Of a stretch of 33,811 nt of DNA, positions 16,064-23,646 are shown piece by piece (position 1 is the stretch's first letter; each line of letters opens with the position of its first letter). A program made the translations under genes and the position numbers. Under the pieces are notes generated by a model. That model worked only from the letters and a program-made list of their open reading frames with translations, did no database searches and was not told the origin of the DNA. The stretch is from Bacteroidota bacterium (GTDB lineage Bacteria > Bacteroidota > Bacteroidia > Chitinophagales > Chitinophagaceae): NCBI GenBank assembly GCA_947487525.1, contig CANKWR010000017.1, positions 1 to 33,811 of the forward strand. The letters run 5' to 3'.

Positions 16064-16825
16064 ATGGAAACGCAAATACTTCAATTACAGGAACAAATTA
16101 AATTGGCAAGAAAAACCTTGTTAACTCACCCAGTATATGCCCAAATCAATGACATTGAGGGATTGAAAAAATTTACTGAATTTCATGTGTTTGCTGTTTG
16201 GGATTTTATGAGTTTGTTAAAGTCTTTGCAAATGGGGCTTACTTGTGTAACCTTGCCATGGTTGCCTGTTGGTTCAGCGAATACTAGGTACCTCATCAAC
16301 GAAATTGTAACAGGGGAGGAGTCTGATGTGGATGCATTGGGCAATAGAATAAGCCATTTTGAATTGTATTTACAAGCCATGGAACAAATGGGTGCAAACA
16401 CGGGGATAATGAAAGGAATGATAGGTCAACTTCAGTCTGGCCAAACCATCGAGGAAACAATCCAAAATTCAAATTTGTCCAATAAGGTAAAGGAATTTTT
16501 AAGTTTCACTTTTGATATCGCTGAAAATGCACCATTGCATGTAAAGGCAGCGGTATTCACTTTTGGAAGAGAAGACTTAATTCCAGATATGTTTACACAA
16601 ATTTTGAATGAAATATATTCTGCACATCCCGAGCAGGTGGCTATATTCAAGTACTATATTGAAAGGCATATCGAAGTAGATGGTGGCCATCATAGTCAGT
16701 TAGCACTTGAAATGGTCGCTGAGTTATGTGGCAATGATCAATTAAAATGGGAAGAAGCTACTGCTGCATCGATAAAATCCTTGGAAGTGCGTTCGGGATT
16801 ATGGGATGCTATTATGGAGCATTAG
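16064..16825 (+). CDS. DUF3050 heme-oxygenase-like protein
   Basis: A 253-aa protein of the DUF3050 family, an all-helical group related to heme-oxygenase-like di-iron proteins. The conserved pieces are KKFTEFHVFAVWDFMSLLKSLQ (E39, H41), LPWLPVGSANTRYLINEIVTGEESD (E80 region), SHFELYL (H99) and RHIEVDGGHHSQLALEM (H202, D206, H209, H210). These carry the acidic and histidine residues expected of a metal site. No signal peptide is present. Its substrate is unknown. The start is ATG 16064; the frame is open upstream only across the divergent alkB region. Its stop overlaps the stop of the tolC remnant on the other strand by 3 bases. Confidence 0.85.
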   Translation: METQILQLQEQIKLARKTLLTHPVYAQINDIEGLKKFTEFHVFAVWDFMSLLKSLQMGLTCVTLPWLPVGSANTRYLINEIVTGEESDVDALGNRISHFELYLQAMEQMGANTGIMKGMIGQLQSGQTIEETIQNSNLSNKVKEFLSFTFDIAENAPLHVKAAVFTFGREDLIPDMFTQILNEIYSAHPEQVAIFKYYIERHIEVDGGHHSQLALEMVAELCGNDQLKWEEATAASIKSLEVRSGLWDAIMEH

Positions 16826-17286
16826 TTGAACACACCCCTCGCCCATAAATTTTTATAGATACTTAAGTACAATTTGGCTTTAAGTGTAATATTTTTTTGT
16901 TCAGTTTCAATTAACTTAAGTTCTCTGCTATTAATTAAGAACAAGCTACTCTCTCCCATTTGAAATTTTGTATTTTCAGTATCAAAAAGTAGTTTATTTG
17001 CGTTTACAATTTGTTCATTGCCGTTAATTTGCTTTTTTAATGCATAAAACTCGGCAAAGCTACTTCTAACTTTATTTTCAATTTCTAGTGTCAGGTATTT
17101 TTTGTCCCAATTCAGGTCTTCTATTTTATTTTTTGTTTTAGCAATTTCTCCTCTAGCTTGTCTTTGAAAAAGGGGCAAACAAAATGAAAGGCCATATTTA
17201 TAATTGTTTGAAGTACTGTATGAATATTTTATTTGTTGATACTTGAAAAAACTAAATGGTTTAAATACGCTAAAATTTGGTCTTCT
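16822..17286 (-). pseudogene. C-terminal remnant of a TolC-type outer membrane efflux protein
   Basis: The minus-strand frame reads NNYKYGLSFCLPLFQRQARGEIAK and continues for about 110 residues of amphipathic helix (VRSSFAEFYALKKQI, LKLIETEQKNITLKAKLYLSIYKNLWA). This matches the last third of TolC-family proteins, where '...YGLSFSLPLFxRxARGEI' is followed by the second long helical hairpin. There is no ATG and no signal peptide; the frame is blocked by a stop at 17287-17289 and its upstream end overlaps the TetR gene's 3' end in another frame. The first two-thirds of the gene are missing and there are no inner-membrane efflux partners here. It is best read as the truncated tail of a former TetR-efflux unit. 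Confidence 0.78.
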
Positions 17287-17903
17287 TTATCAGTTTTATT
17301 AAAATCAGTTAAAGAAGGCAAATTGTACATGAAAAATATTTGCAAATGTGCAATTTCAATAATGGTGGATGACAATGAATGTGGGTATTTGTATGTTGGA
17401 TTGCATTCTAAAATAATGTCACTAACCATATTGCATAAGTCCTTGTAGGGTTTAAATAATTTTTGCTTATTATCCTTATCAACATGGTTCGTTAAAAACG
17501 CCTTTGTGCCTTCAACAATTAAAATTTGGTGTAATAAGGATTCATCCACATGACTTGTCATGATATCATCCTCCACATTGGTCGCTAAAATCTTGATAAC
17601 CATAGTTAGTTTTACAATAGGGTCGGTGATATTATTGGTTTGGTAATGTATTTGAAATTGTAGCCATCCCCAATACCAGGATAATATATAAACCAATAGT
17701 TTATGCTTATTTTCAAAATATCTGTATACACCCGCCTCGGTAGTCCCAATGGCTTCTGCTAGTTTTTTAAACGTAAATGCTTCAAAACCATTCTTTTGTA
17801 TTAACTGGATACTATAATTTATAATATTTTTCCCTAGTTCAGATTGCTCTGGGTCCCTTAGGTATAGGGAAGGGTTCATCTTGATTTGTACTTCTAATTT
17901 CAT
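17229..17903 (-). CDS. TetR/AcrR-family transcriptional regulator
   Basis: A 224-aa regulator. The DNA-binding helix-turn-helix is FTFKKLAEAIGTTEAGVYRYFENKHKLLVYIL (about residues 43-74), preceded by IINYSIQLIQKNGFEAFTF, the standard TetR N-terminal helix pair. The C-terminal ligand-binding domain is helical with no recognisable ligand signature. ATG 17903 is used. It is divergent from the sulP gene with a shared 127-bp region carrying inverted repeats over both -7 boxes, so it probably represses itself and sulP. Downstream lies only a tolC remnant, suggesting it may once have governed efflux. Confidence 0.85.
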   Translation of the reverse strand: MKLEVQIKMNPSLYLRDPEQSELGKNIINYSIQLIQKNGFEAFTFKKLAEAIGTTEAGVYRYFENKHKLLVYILSWYWGWLQFQIHYQTNNITDPIVKLTMVIKILATNVEDDIMTSHVDESLLHQILIVEGTKAFLTNHVDKDNKQKLFKPYKDLCNMVSDIILECNPTYKYPHSLSSTIIEIAHLQIFFMYNLPSLTDFNKTDKEDQILAYLNHLVFSSINK

Positions 17904-17931
17904 AAAATAGCGGGCAGGCCCAATAATTTTT

Positions 17932-18005
17932 ACAAAAATAGTAAATAATTTTACAATTATTTATGATAGTAATACTATTATTTAAAATATTCTTACTATT
18001 TTTGT
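17932..18005. promoter_or_regulatory. Divergent tetR/sulP promoter region with 13-bp dyad and central palindrome
   Basis: ACAAAAATAGTAA (17932-17944) and TTACTATTTTTGT (17993-18005) are exact reverse complements. Each arm contains a perfect -7 element: TATTTTTG on the plus strand at 17997-18004 for sulP, and TATTTTTG on the minus strand at 17940-17933 for tetR. Between them lies ATAGTA-A-TACTAT (17966-17978), repeating the same AATAGTA/TACTATT half-site. The layout is what a TetR dimer would need to control both directions at once. No good -33 box is seen for either promoter. Confidence 0.65.
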
Positions 18006-18030
18006 TCTGTAAAACAAATTTATAAGTCAA

Positions 18031-19569
18031 ATGAGTCTATTTAAACATTTAAAAAACGATTTACCGGCTAGTATCGTCGTATTTTTTGTAGCGGTGCCCT
18101 TGTGCCTTGGCATTGCACTTGCTTCCGGCGCTCCTTTATTTTCAGGTATAATTGCTGGAATTGTAGGTGGTATTGTGGTAGGCATGGCTAGTGGTTCTTC
18201 ACTAGGTGTAAGTGGTCCTGCAGCAGGGTTAGCTGTGATTGTTTTAACAGCCATTGGAACTTTGGGGGGGTCTTATCAATCGTTTTTAACAGCCGTGGTT
18301 ATAGCAGGGGTCCTACAATTGTTATTAGGCTTTGCTAAAGCTGGATTTATAGCCTATTTTTTCCCTAGTTCAGTGATTAAAGGAATGTTGACAGGCATTG
18401 GTTTGTTAATCATTTTAAAACAAATTCCACATGCCATTGGTTGGGATAAGGATGCGATAGGGGATGATGCATTCAATCAGGCGGATGGGCAGAACACTTT
18501 TACCGAAATTTCAAAAGCTTTTGAATTTATTACACCGGGCGCTTTAGTAATCGCGGTTATCTCATTATTGATTTTAATACTATGGGACACGGTACTTACT
18601 AAAAAGCATAAAATATTTCAATTAATTCAGGGGCCAATCGTAGTAGTGATCTTAGGCATTTTTATGAATTTAGCGTATTCAAAAGGATTATTGCCGTATA
18701 GTTTGAATGAAAATCAGATTGTATCCATTCCAGTTCCCAATTCTATGCAAAGTTTTTTTGGACAATTTACCTTTCCTGATTTTAGTGCGATTAAAAATAT
18801 CGAAGTTTGGAAAATCGCCATTGTTTTGGCAATTGTGGCCAGTCTTGAAACTTTATTAAGTGTAGAGGCAACGGACAAGTTAGATCCGGATAAAAAAATT
18901 ACGCCCACCAATAGAGAATTAAAAGCGCAGGGCTTGGGAAATATTGTTTCTGGTTTAATTGGCGGATTGCCCATTACACAAGTAATTGTTCGAAGTTCGG
19001 CAAATATTAACTTTGGTGGCAAATCAAAAGCGTCAGCTATTTTACACGGATTTTTCTTATTAATTAGTGCCATATTTATTGCTGGCCTCTTAAATTTAAT
19101 TCCATTGTCGTCTTTGGCTGCAATATTATTAATGGTTGGGTATAAACTAGCAAAACCAAGTTTGTTTAAACAAATGTACAAATTAGGATGGGAGCAGTTT
19201 ATGCCTTTTGTTGCGACCATTGTTGCGATTATTGCGACCGATTTATTGAAGGGAATTACAGTAGGTATTTTAGTAGGTATATTTTATACATTAAGGCACA
19301 GTTATCGTAATTCTCATCATGTAAATAATATTGTGAGTGATGAAGATGGCAAACTAGTTCATCATTTAGTATTAGCAGAAGAAGTTTCTTTTTTTAATAA
19401 AGCAAGCTTACTGAATACTTTAGATCGTATTCCTGCAAATAGTAAAGTGGTTATTGATTGCACAAATTCTAAATCAATTGCGTATGATGTAATTGAGATA
19501 ATACATGATTACGAATTAAATGCAAAGACAAAAAATATTATCGTAGAAAAAATCAATTTTAAGCCCTAA
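18031..19569 (+). CDS. SulP-family inorganic anion (probable bicarbonate) transporter
   Basis: A 512-aa SulP/SLC26-type membrane protein. Conserved pieces include LPASIVVFFVAVPLCLGIALASGAPLFSGIIAG at the N-terminus, GVSGPAAGLAVIV around residue 60, FFPSSVIKGMLTGIGLLIILKQIPH, and SLETLLSVEATDKLDP followed by NRELKAQGLGNIVSGLIGGLPITQVIVRSSANINFGGKS. A short STAS-like domain closes the protein (about 435-512, KVVIDCTNSKSIAYDVIEIIHDY). SulP members carry sulfate, bicarbonate or other anions. Here the next genes include a carbonic anhydrase, so bicarbonate is the favoured substrate (inference from context; residues alone do not settle it). The DUF2490 gene begins 4 bases after the stop. Confidence 0.9.
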   Translation: MSLFKHLKNDLPASIVVFFVAVPLCLGIALASGAPLFSGIIAGIVGGIVVGMASGSSLGVSGPAAGLAVIVLTAIGTLGGSYQSFLTAVVIAGVLQLLLGFAKAGFIAYFFPSSVIKGMLTGIGLLIILKQIPHAIGWDKDAIGDDAFNQADGQNTFTEISKAFEFITPGALVIAVISLLILILWDTVLTKKHKIFQLIQGPIVVVILGIFMNLAYSKGLLPYSLNENQIVSIPVPNSMQSFFGQFTFPDFSAIKNIEVWKIAIVLAIVASLETLLSVEATDKLDPDKKITPTNRELKAQGLGNIVSGLIGGLPITQVIVRSSANINFGGKSKASAILHGFFLLISAIFIAGLLNLIPLSSLAAILLMVGYKLAKPSLFKQMYKLGWEQFMPFVATIVAIIATDLLKGITVGILVGIFYTLRHSYRNSHHVNNIVSDEDGKLVHHLVLAEEVSFFNKASLLNTLDRIPANSKVVIDCTNSKSIAYDVIEIIHDYELNAKTKNIIVEKINFKP

Positions 19570-19573
19570 CACA

Positions 19574-20245
19574 ATGACATCTTTTATGCGCTATATCATT
19601 GCTGGGTTTTTGCTGATTTCATCAGGCGTACTTCTTGGCCAAAGTCAATCTGACGGAATTTGGTTTGTTTATTTTGGAAATCAAAAAATAAATAAAAAAT
19701 GGAATATACAATCTGATGTTCAATATCGATTGAGGCAAGTTCCTGAACAAAAAAATCAATTCATTGCAAGGGGTGGGCTTGGCTATAATTTAACGCCTGG
19801 GAATCATAATATATTACTTGGGGTTGCTTATGTTCAAACCAATTTTCAGGACGATTTATTAAACAAGCCTAGTTTAGAAGAAAAAAGAATTTATCAGCAA
19901 TACCTTTTCAAGCAAAATTTTAAAAATCTTTATACGACCCATAGATTTAGGCTAGAAGAAAGATTTTTACCTAATGATTTTGGATGCAGAACCAGGTATT
20001 TTTTATCAGCGCAGCGTCCTTTGAATGGGAAGGCATTGAATAAAAATTCCCTCTATGGTTCTTTTTTTAATGAGCTATTTGTCGACATAAAAAACAAGAA
20101 ATTCGATCGCAATCGTTTATATGCTGGCATTGGATACGCAATTCACAATGACATTCGAATTGAGACTGGCTATTTAATACAAACACAAACAACTAGTACA
20201 TTAGGGCAGTTGCAACTCGTTTTATACAATAATCTTTCCCTTTAA
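19574..20245 (+). CDS. DUF2490 outer-membrane barrel-like protein
   Basis: A 223-aa protein with a signal peptide (MRYIIAGFLLISSGVLLGQ) and the DUF2490 pattern: WFVYFGNQKINKKWNIQSDVQYRLR near the mature N-terminus, FRLEERFL in the middle, then alternating hydrophobic/polar strands (YAGIGYAIHNDIRIETGYLIQ). It ends QLQLVLYNNLSL, like an outer-membrane beta-barrel terminus. Function is unknown for the family. Two candidate starts exist, ATG 19574 and ATG 19586; the second gives a more typical signal peptide. It lies between the SulP transporter and the carbonic anhydrase with 4- and 36-base gaps, so it may be an outer-membrane channel or accessory for the same transport system. Confidence 0.83.
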   Translation: MTSFMRYIIAGFLLISSGVLLGQSQSDGIWFVYFGNQKINKKWNIQSDVQYRLRQVPEQKNQFIARGGLGYNLTPGNHNILLGVAYVQTNFQDDLLNKPSLEEKRIYQQYLFKQNFKNLYTTHRFRLEERFLPNDFGCRTRYFLSAQRPLNGKALNKNSLYGSFFNELFVDIKNKKFDRNRLYAGIGYAIHNDIRIETGYLIQTQTTSTLGQLQLVLYNNLSL

Positions 20246-20281
20246 AACAAACAATTAAAAAACGAATTAAATTAATATTCT

Positions 20282-20905
20282 ATGAAAACATTAACAAAGG
20301 AAATGCAATCCTCCATTAGTCCGTCAATGGCATTGGATTTATTGAAGGAGGGTAACAAAAGATTCGTTAATAATTTAAAAATTAATCGTAATCTATTACA
20401 ACAAGCTAACGAAACTTCGGTTGGTCAGCATCCGTTTGCTGTTATACTAAGTTGTATTGATAGTCGTACTTCCGCTGAATTAATTTTTGACCAAGGGTTA
20501 GGAGATGTTTTTAGTGTTAGAATTGCGGGCAATGTGGTGAACGAGGATATTTTAGGTAGTATGGAGTTTGGTTGTAAAGTGGCTGGGGCTAAAATTATAG
20601 TTGTACTTGGACATACTAGATGTGGTGCAGTGAAGGGCGCTTGTGATGATGTTAAATTGGGTAATTTAACAAGTTTAATCAATAAAATTAAACCTGCAGT
20701 GCAACAAGAAAATTCGATTACCGAAAATAGGACTTCTAGTAATTCCGAGTTCGTAGAAAAAGTAGCCGAATTGAATGTGGCTAATTCTGTAAATAATATT
20801 TTGCTTCATAGTCCAATTATCGCAGAAATGGTCAAGAATGGTGATATTGGAATTTTTGGCGGTGTGCATGATATTAGTTCTGGAGAAGTTCAATTTTTTG
20901 TATAG
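20282..20905 (+). CDS. Beta-class carbonic anhydrase
   Basis: Catalyses CO2 + H2O to bicarbonate and H+. The 207-aa protein carries the zinc ligands C58 in LSCIDSRTSAE, H111 and C114 in LGHTRCGAVKGA, and the D60-R62 dyad that gates the fourth zinc position. It also has the conserved RIAGNVVNEDILGSMEFG. There is no signal peptide, so it acts in the cytosol. It is the last gene of the SulP-DUF2490-carbonic anhydrase unit and is followed by a strong intrinsic terminator. Cytosolic action beside a likely bicarbonate importer suggests it supplies CO2 or bicarbonate for carboxylation reactions or pH control. Confidence 0.94.
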   Translation: MKTLTKEMQSSISPSMALDLLKEGNKRFVNNLKINRNLLQQANETSVGQHPFAVILSCIDSRTSAELIFDQGLGDVFSVRIAGNVVNEDILGSMEFGCKVAGAKIIVVLGHTRCGAVKGACDDVKLGNLTSLINKIKPAVQQENSITENRTSSNSEFVEKVAELNVANSVNNILLHSPIIAEMVKNGDIGIFGGVHDISSGEVQFFV

Positions 20906-20941
20906 TGTTTTGGTTTTATTAAACATGTCTTGTTTGATTCA

Positions 20942-20969
20942 GGCCATCAGTAATGATGGCCTTTTTTTT
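20942..20969 (+). terminator. Rho-independent terminator after carbonic anhydrase
   Basis: GGCCATC (20942-20948), a six-base loop AGTAAT, and GATGGCC (20955-20961) form a perfect GC-rich 7-bp stem followed by eight T residues. It isolates the sulP unit from the rhodopsin gene. Confidence 0.88.
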
Positions 20970-21420
20970 ACACAAATCAAAAAGATTTATTTTTTTAGCT
21001 GTAAAGCTTTAGTATTTTCTATTACCAATGAAGCATTTCTAAACTAAGGGTACTATTGTTAATCATTGACTTACGATCATTAAATTTTCAATGAATACTA
21101 GTCGTAGCTTTATAATATGGCATAAAATATGTATAATTTTTTTAGTAATTTTCTACTTCAAAATCCTATAAAGTATTGAATTTCAATAACTTATAATTTA
21201 AATATTTAAGCATATACATTTAATATTTTAAGAATATATTTTCTCATAAAAACAGTTAACATTTTATTTTGTTAAAATTGAACATTTTCTTTAACTTAAC
21301 GTTATATAAAACAACGATTGTTTTGATATTGCTTTGCATTATTGAATAAGAAAACAATAATGACAGCCGTAATGAAAATGTGGGAGTTGTGAATTAATTC
21401 GTTCACCAAAACACAACAAT
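20970..21420. other. Long AT-rich non-coding region upstream of the rhodopsin gene
   Basis: No credible gene is seen in these 451 bases. The stretch is very AT-rich and includes the palindrome TTAAATATTTAA (21198-21209). The nearest thing to a -7 box is TTGCTTTG at 21329-21336 (one mismatch to TAnnTTTG), about 85 bases before the ATG; no matching -33 box is clear. It presumably contains the rhodopsin promoter and any light or nutrient control sites. Confidence 0.55.
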
Positions 21421-22140
21421 ATGGATCATTTGTTTCTGATGTCAGGTAAAATTTTACCAACTGACTATGTTTCTTTCACTTTTTTCATTGGCACCATGGC
21501 AATGATGGCCGCTGCTGTATTCTTTTTCATGGAAGTAGGTAATACTAGTAAGGAATGGAGAACATCTGTTCTTGTATCTGGTATAATTACATTCATTGCG
21601 GCAGTTCATTATTATTACATGAGAGAATATTATGCCAATTATAGTGAATCTCCAACTTTTTTCCGTTATGTAGACTGGTTATTAACTGTACCTTTGATGT
21701 GTGTTGAATTCTATTTAATCACAAAAAAAGCGGGTGCAAAGTCTAGTTTATTATGGAAAATGATTTTAGCTTCAGTAGTAATGCTTGTAACAGGTTATTG
21801 GGGTGAAGCGGTTGCACCAGCGAATGCAACTTTATGGGGTACCCTTAGTGCTATCGCATATTTCTACATTGTATATGAAATATGGTTAGGAGATGTTAAG
21901 AAATTAGCTACAAGTGCAGGTTCTGCAGTTGCTTCTGCTAACTCAGCACTTGGTTGGTTCGTATTAGTAGGTTGGGCTATTTATCCTTTAGGATATTTAA
22001 TTGGTACAGCTGAAGGACAATGGTATGCTAGCTTTGCTAATATTGGAATCAAAATGGATATTGTTTATAACATTGCAGATGCTATAAATAAAATTGGTTT
22101 CGGTTTAGTGATTTATAGTTTAAGTAGAAAAGCTGCTTAA
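21421..22140 (+). CDS. Light-driven proton-pumping rhodopsin (proteorhodopsin type)
   Basis: A 239-aa seven-helix retinal protein. Helix C is FFRYVDWLLTVPLMCVEFYLI, giving D85 as Schiff-base proton acceptor, T89, and E96 as proton donor: the D-T-E set of outward proton pumps rather than the NDQ set of sodium pumps. M93 at the spectral-tuning position predicts green rather than blue absorption. H63 in FIAAVHYYYMR pairs with the acceptor, and K224 in IADAINKIGFGL is the retinal lysine. G140 in TLWGTLSAI aligns with G156 of xanthorhodopsin, the glycine that opens a window for a carotenoid antenna (proteorhodopsin has Phe there). A strong terminator follows at once and the retinal-producing blh gene is next. 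Confidence 0.96.
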   Translation: MDHLFLMSGKILPTDYVSFTFFIGTMAMMAAAVFFFMEVGNTSKEWRTSVLVSGIITFIAAVHYYYMREYYANYSESPTFFRYVDWLLTVPLMCVEFYLITKKAGAKSSLLWKMILASVVMLVTGYWGEAVAPANATLWGTLSAIAYFYIVYEIWLGDVKKLATSAGSAVASANSALGWFVLVGWAIYPLGYLIGTAEGQWYASFANIGIKMDIVYNIADAINKIGFGLVIYSLSRKAA

Positions 22141-22152
22141 ATAATTTGGTTA

Positions 22153-22187
22153 CAATGGGGCAAAATTATTTGCCCCATTGTTTTTTT
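22153..22187 (+). terminator. Strong intrinsic terminator/attenuator between rhodopsin and blh
   Basis: CAATGGGGCAAA (22153-22164), the loop ATTA, and TTTGCCCCATTG (22169-22180) make a perfect 12-bp stem followed by seven T residues. It lies 12 bases after the rhodopsin stop and 11 before the blh ATG, so blh is either read through at low level or has another promoter. Confidence 0.9.
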
Positions 22188-22198
22188 AAATAGTTATT

Positions 22199-23107
22199 AT
22201 GCAAATAAAGTTGAGAGCTTATTTATTACTGTTTGCATTGTTATTGTACTTCACAGAGTTGGTTTTTCATTTTAATCCAGGCACACAAATTTCTTTTTTA
22301 ATTTTTGTACTCATTTTATTTGGCGTTCCTCATGGCGCATTGGATTTATACATTGATCAGCATATCAATCAGAAAAAAGCAAATCAAAGCCTATTCCTTT
22401 TAAAATATCTTGCCAATATTTTGCTTTATGCACTTGTTTGGTATTTTTTTCCAATCCTTGCTTTAATCATTTTTATTTTGATTACTTCCTATCACTTTGG
22501 GGAAATTGATTGGCTGGGCAAGGCAAGTCGTCCATTGCAGAAATTGGTATATACCCTACTTGGTTTTGCTTGGATTTTATTCCTGCTGACAAAGAATATC
22601 CATTTTGCATTAGATGTGTTTTTAACAATGGGGAGGTCTACCATACAAAAAGCACCTTTAATTGAACTTGCAGCTACTATTTATCCCTACACCTTAATTA
22701 CCTTATTGACGGTGTATATCCTATTGTTCTTTTTTAAAGATTTCTTTTTTAATCAGGAGGTCTATTATTATTATTCATTGGCACAAACCATCGTGCTTAT
22801 ATTGTTTGTATTGTATATGCCACTTTGGATTAGTTTTGCCTTTTACTTTGGCTTTTGGCATTCTCTTTTGTCTTTTGATAAAATCCGTCTATCCTTTAAT
22901 ATCCCCAATACACTTAAGGGCTGGGCTAGTTTATTATTCAAGTCCGCTCCTTTTTCCATTGTGGCTTGGTTTGGGTTTGCCTATATAACTTTTCTTACAC
23001 TGAATAGTAAGGACAGCTCGGGTATCTTTACCTTGCTATTTATAAGCTTATCTGTTTTGGCATTGCCTCATTTACAGGTGTTCACTAAATTGAAGCTGAA
23101 GGAATAA
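22199..23107 (+). CDS. blh: Brp/Blh-family beta-carotene 15,15'-dioxygenase
   Basis: Blh cleaves beta-carotene into two retinal molecules in the membrane, providing the rhodopsin chromophore. The 302-aa protein is hydrophobic with about eight to ten membrane segments. The iron-binding histidine positions are present: H45 in FGVPHGALDLYIDQH, H99 in TSYHFGEIDW, H221 in FYFGFWHSLLSFDKIR and H291 in LALPHLQVF. Position next to the rhodopsin gene fixes the role. None of the carotenoid synthesis genes (crtE, crtB, crtI, crtY) are in the window, so beta-carotene must come from a locus elsewhere. Confidence 0.93.
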   Translation: MQIKLRAYLLLFALLLYFTELVFHFNPGTQISFLIFVLILFGVPHGALDLYIDQHINQKKANQSLFLLKYLANILLYALVWYFFPILALIIFILITSYHFGEIDWLGKASRPLQKLVYTLLGFAWILFLLTKNIHFALDVFLTMGRSTIQKAPLIELAATIYPYTLITLLTVYILLFFFKDFFFNQEVYYYYSLAQTIVLILFVLYMPLWISFAFYFGFWHSLLSFDKIRLSFNIPNTLKGWASLLFKSAPFSIVAWFGFAYITFLTLNSKDSSGIFTLLFISLSVLALPHLQVFTKLKLKE

Positions 23108-23121
23108 TTCAAAAGGAAGAA

Positions 23122-23520
23122 TTATAAAAATCTTTTTTTATTTGCATCAGTTGGAATAGCACAGTCCTTTCGCTTACCAAAAACTCGATACCTGTTTTTT
23201 GCAACAAGGTCATATATCCCATCGCGAAGGAACTTCGGGAAAATAGCGCTAAACCGATACATTCGAGGCCAGCCTGAAATTAACTTGGCTATTTCTATAA
23301 TGGCATCTGACTTATAAAATACTTTATTTCCTTGGATGAAAACCACTGAATTATGACCATCCTTAATGCCATGATGCTTCATTATTTCCTTGCCAGCGGA
23401 GGTTTGTTGTGCTGCGAAATGTAATTTGTATTCGGGATCATGCTTTATTAATAAAGACACCGTGGAATTGCATAAATTGCAGACCCCATCAAACAAAATA
23501 ATATTTAATTCATTGATCAT
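23122..23520 (-). CDS. DCC-family (DUF393) thiol-disulfide oxidoreductase-like protein
   Basis: A 132-aa protein named for its DxxCxxC motif, here LFDGVCNLCN (D11, C14, C17). The family resembles small thioredoxin-like redox proteins but few members have been tested. Further support comes from FAAQQTSAGKEIMKHHG, SVVFIQGNKVFYKSDAIIEIAKLI and RDGIYDLVAKNRYRVFGKRKDC. ATG 23520 is chosen over a TTG 9 bases upstream because the promoter -7 box covers that TTG. It converges with blh with 14 bases between stops. No partner is apparent. Confidence 0.88.
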   Translation of the reverse strand: MINELNIILFDGVCNLCNSTVSLLIKHDPEYKLHFAAQQTSAGKEIMKHHGIKDGHNSVVFIQGNKVFYKSDAIIEIAKLISGWPRMYRFSAIFPKFLRDGIYDLVAKNRYRVFGKRKDCAIPTDANKKRFL

Positions 23521-23526
23521 CTGGTG

Positions 23527-23555
23527 CAAAGATACGTTTACCTATCTATGAACAA
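23527..23555 (-). promoter_or_regulatory. Promoter of the DCC-family gene, probably giving a leaderless transcript
   Basis: On the minus strand TATCTTTG (23534 down to 23527) fits TAnnTTTG exactly, with TTG at 23555-23553 and 18 bases between. The -7 box ends 6 bases before ATG 23520, so transcription should begin at or within a base or two of the start codon. Confidence 0.6.
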
Positions 23556-23626
23556 TTTGTGGTGCTGATTGTTTTAAATTATCGTTAAATGAATCTTTAA
23601 TTTCGCTTTAATAGAGCGCATTGCTG

Positions 23627-23634
23627 TATTTTTG
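23627..23634 (+). promoter_or_regulatory. Candidate -7 element of the TonB-dependent receptor gene
   Basis: TATTTTTG matches TAnnTTTG exactly. It lies 3 bases before ATG 23638 and 12 before ATG 23647, which favours the second ATG as the true start, with a very short leader. The -33 region is unclear. Confidence 0.5.
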
Positions 23635-23646
23635 CAAATGTTATTT

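Noticed and set aside
16822..17178. Calling the TolC fragment a real 118-aa gene
   Set aside because: Its only start would be TTG inside the conserved LPLFQRQARG motif, homology continues upstream of that codon, and there is no signal peptide; a remnant is the better reading.
17233..17448. Plus-strand 71-aa frame
   Set aside because: It lies antisense to the TetR C-terminal domain and has no recognisable features.
20838..21047. Plus-strand 69-aa frame after carbonic anhydrase
   Set aside because: It overlaps the carbonic anhydrase end and runs straight through the strong terminator; the composition is that of AT-rich non-coding DNA.
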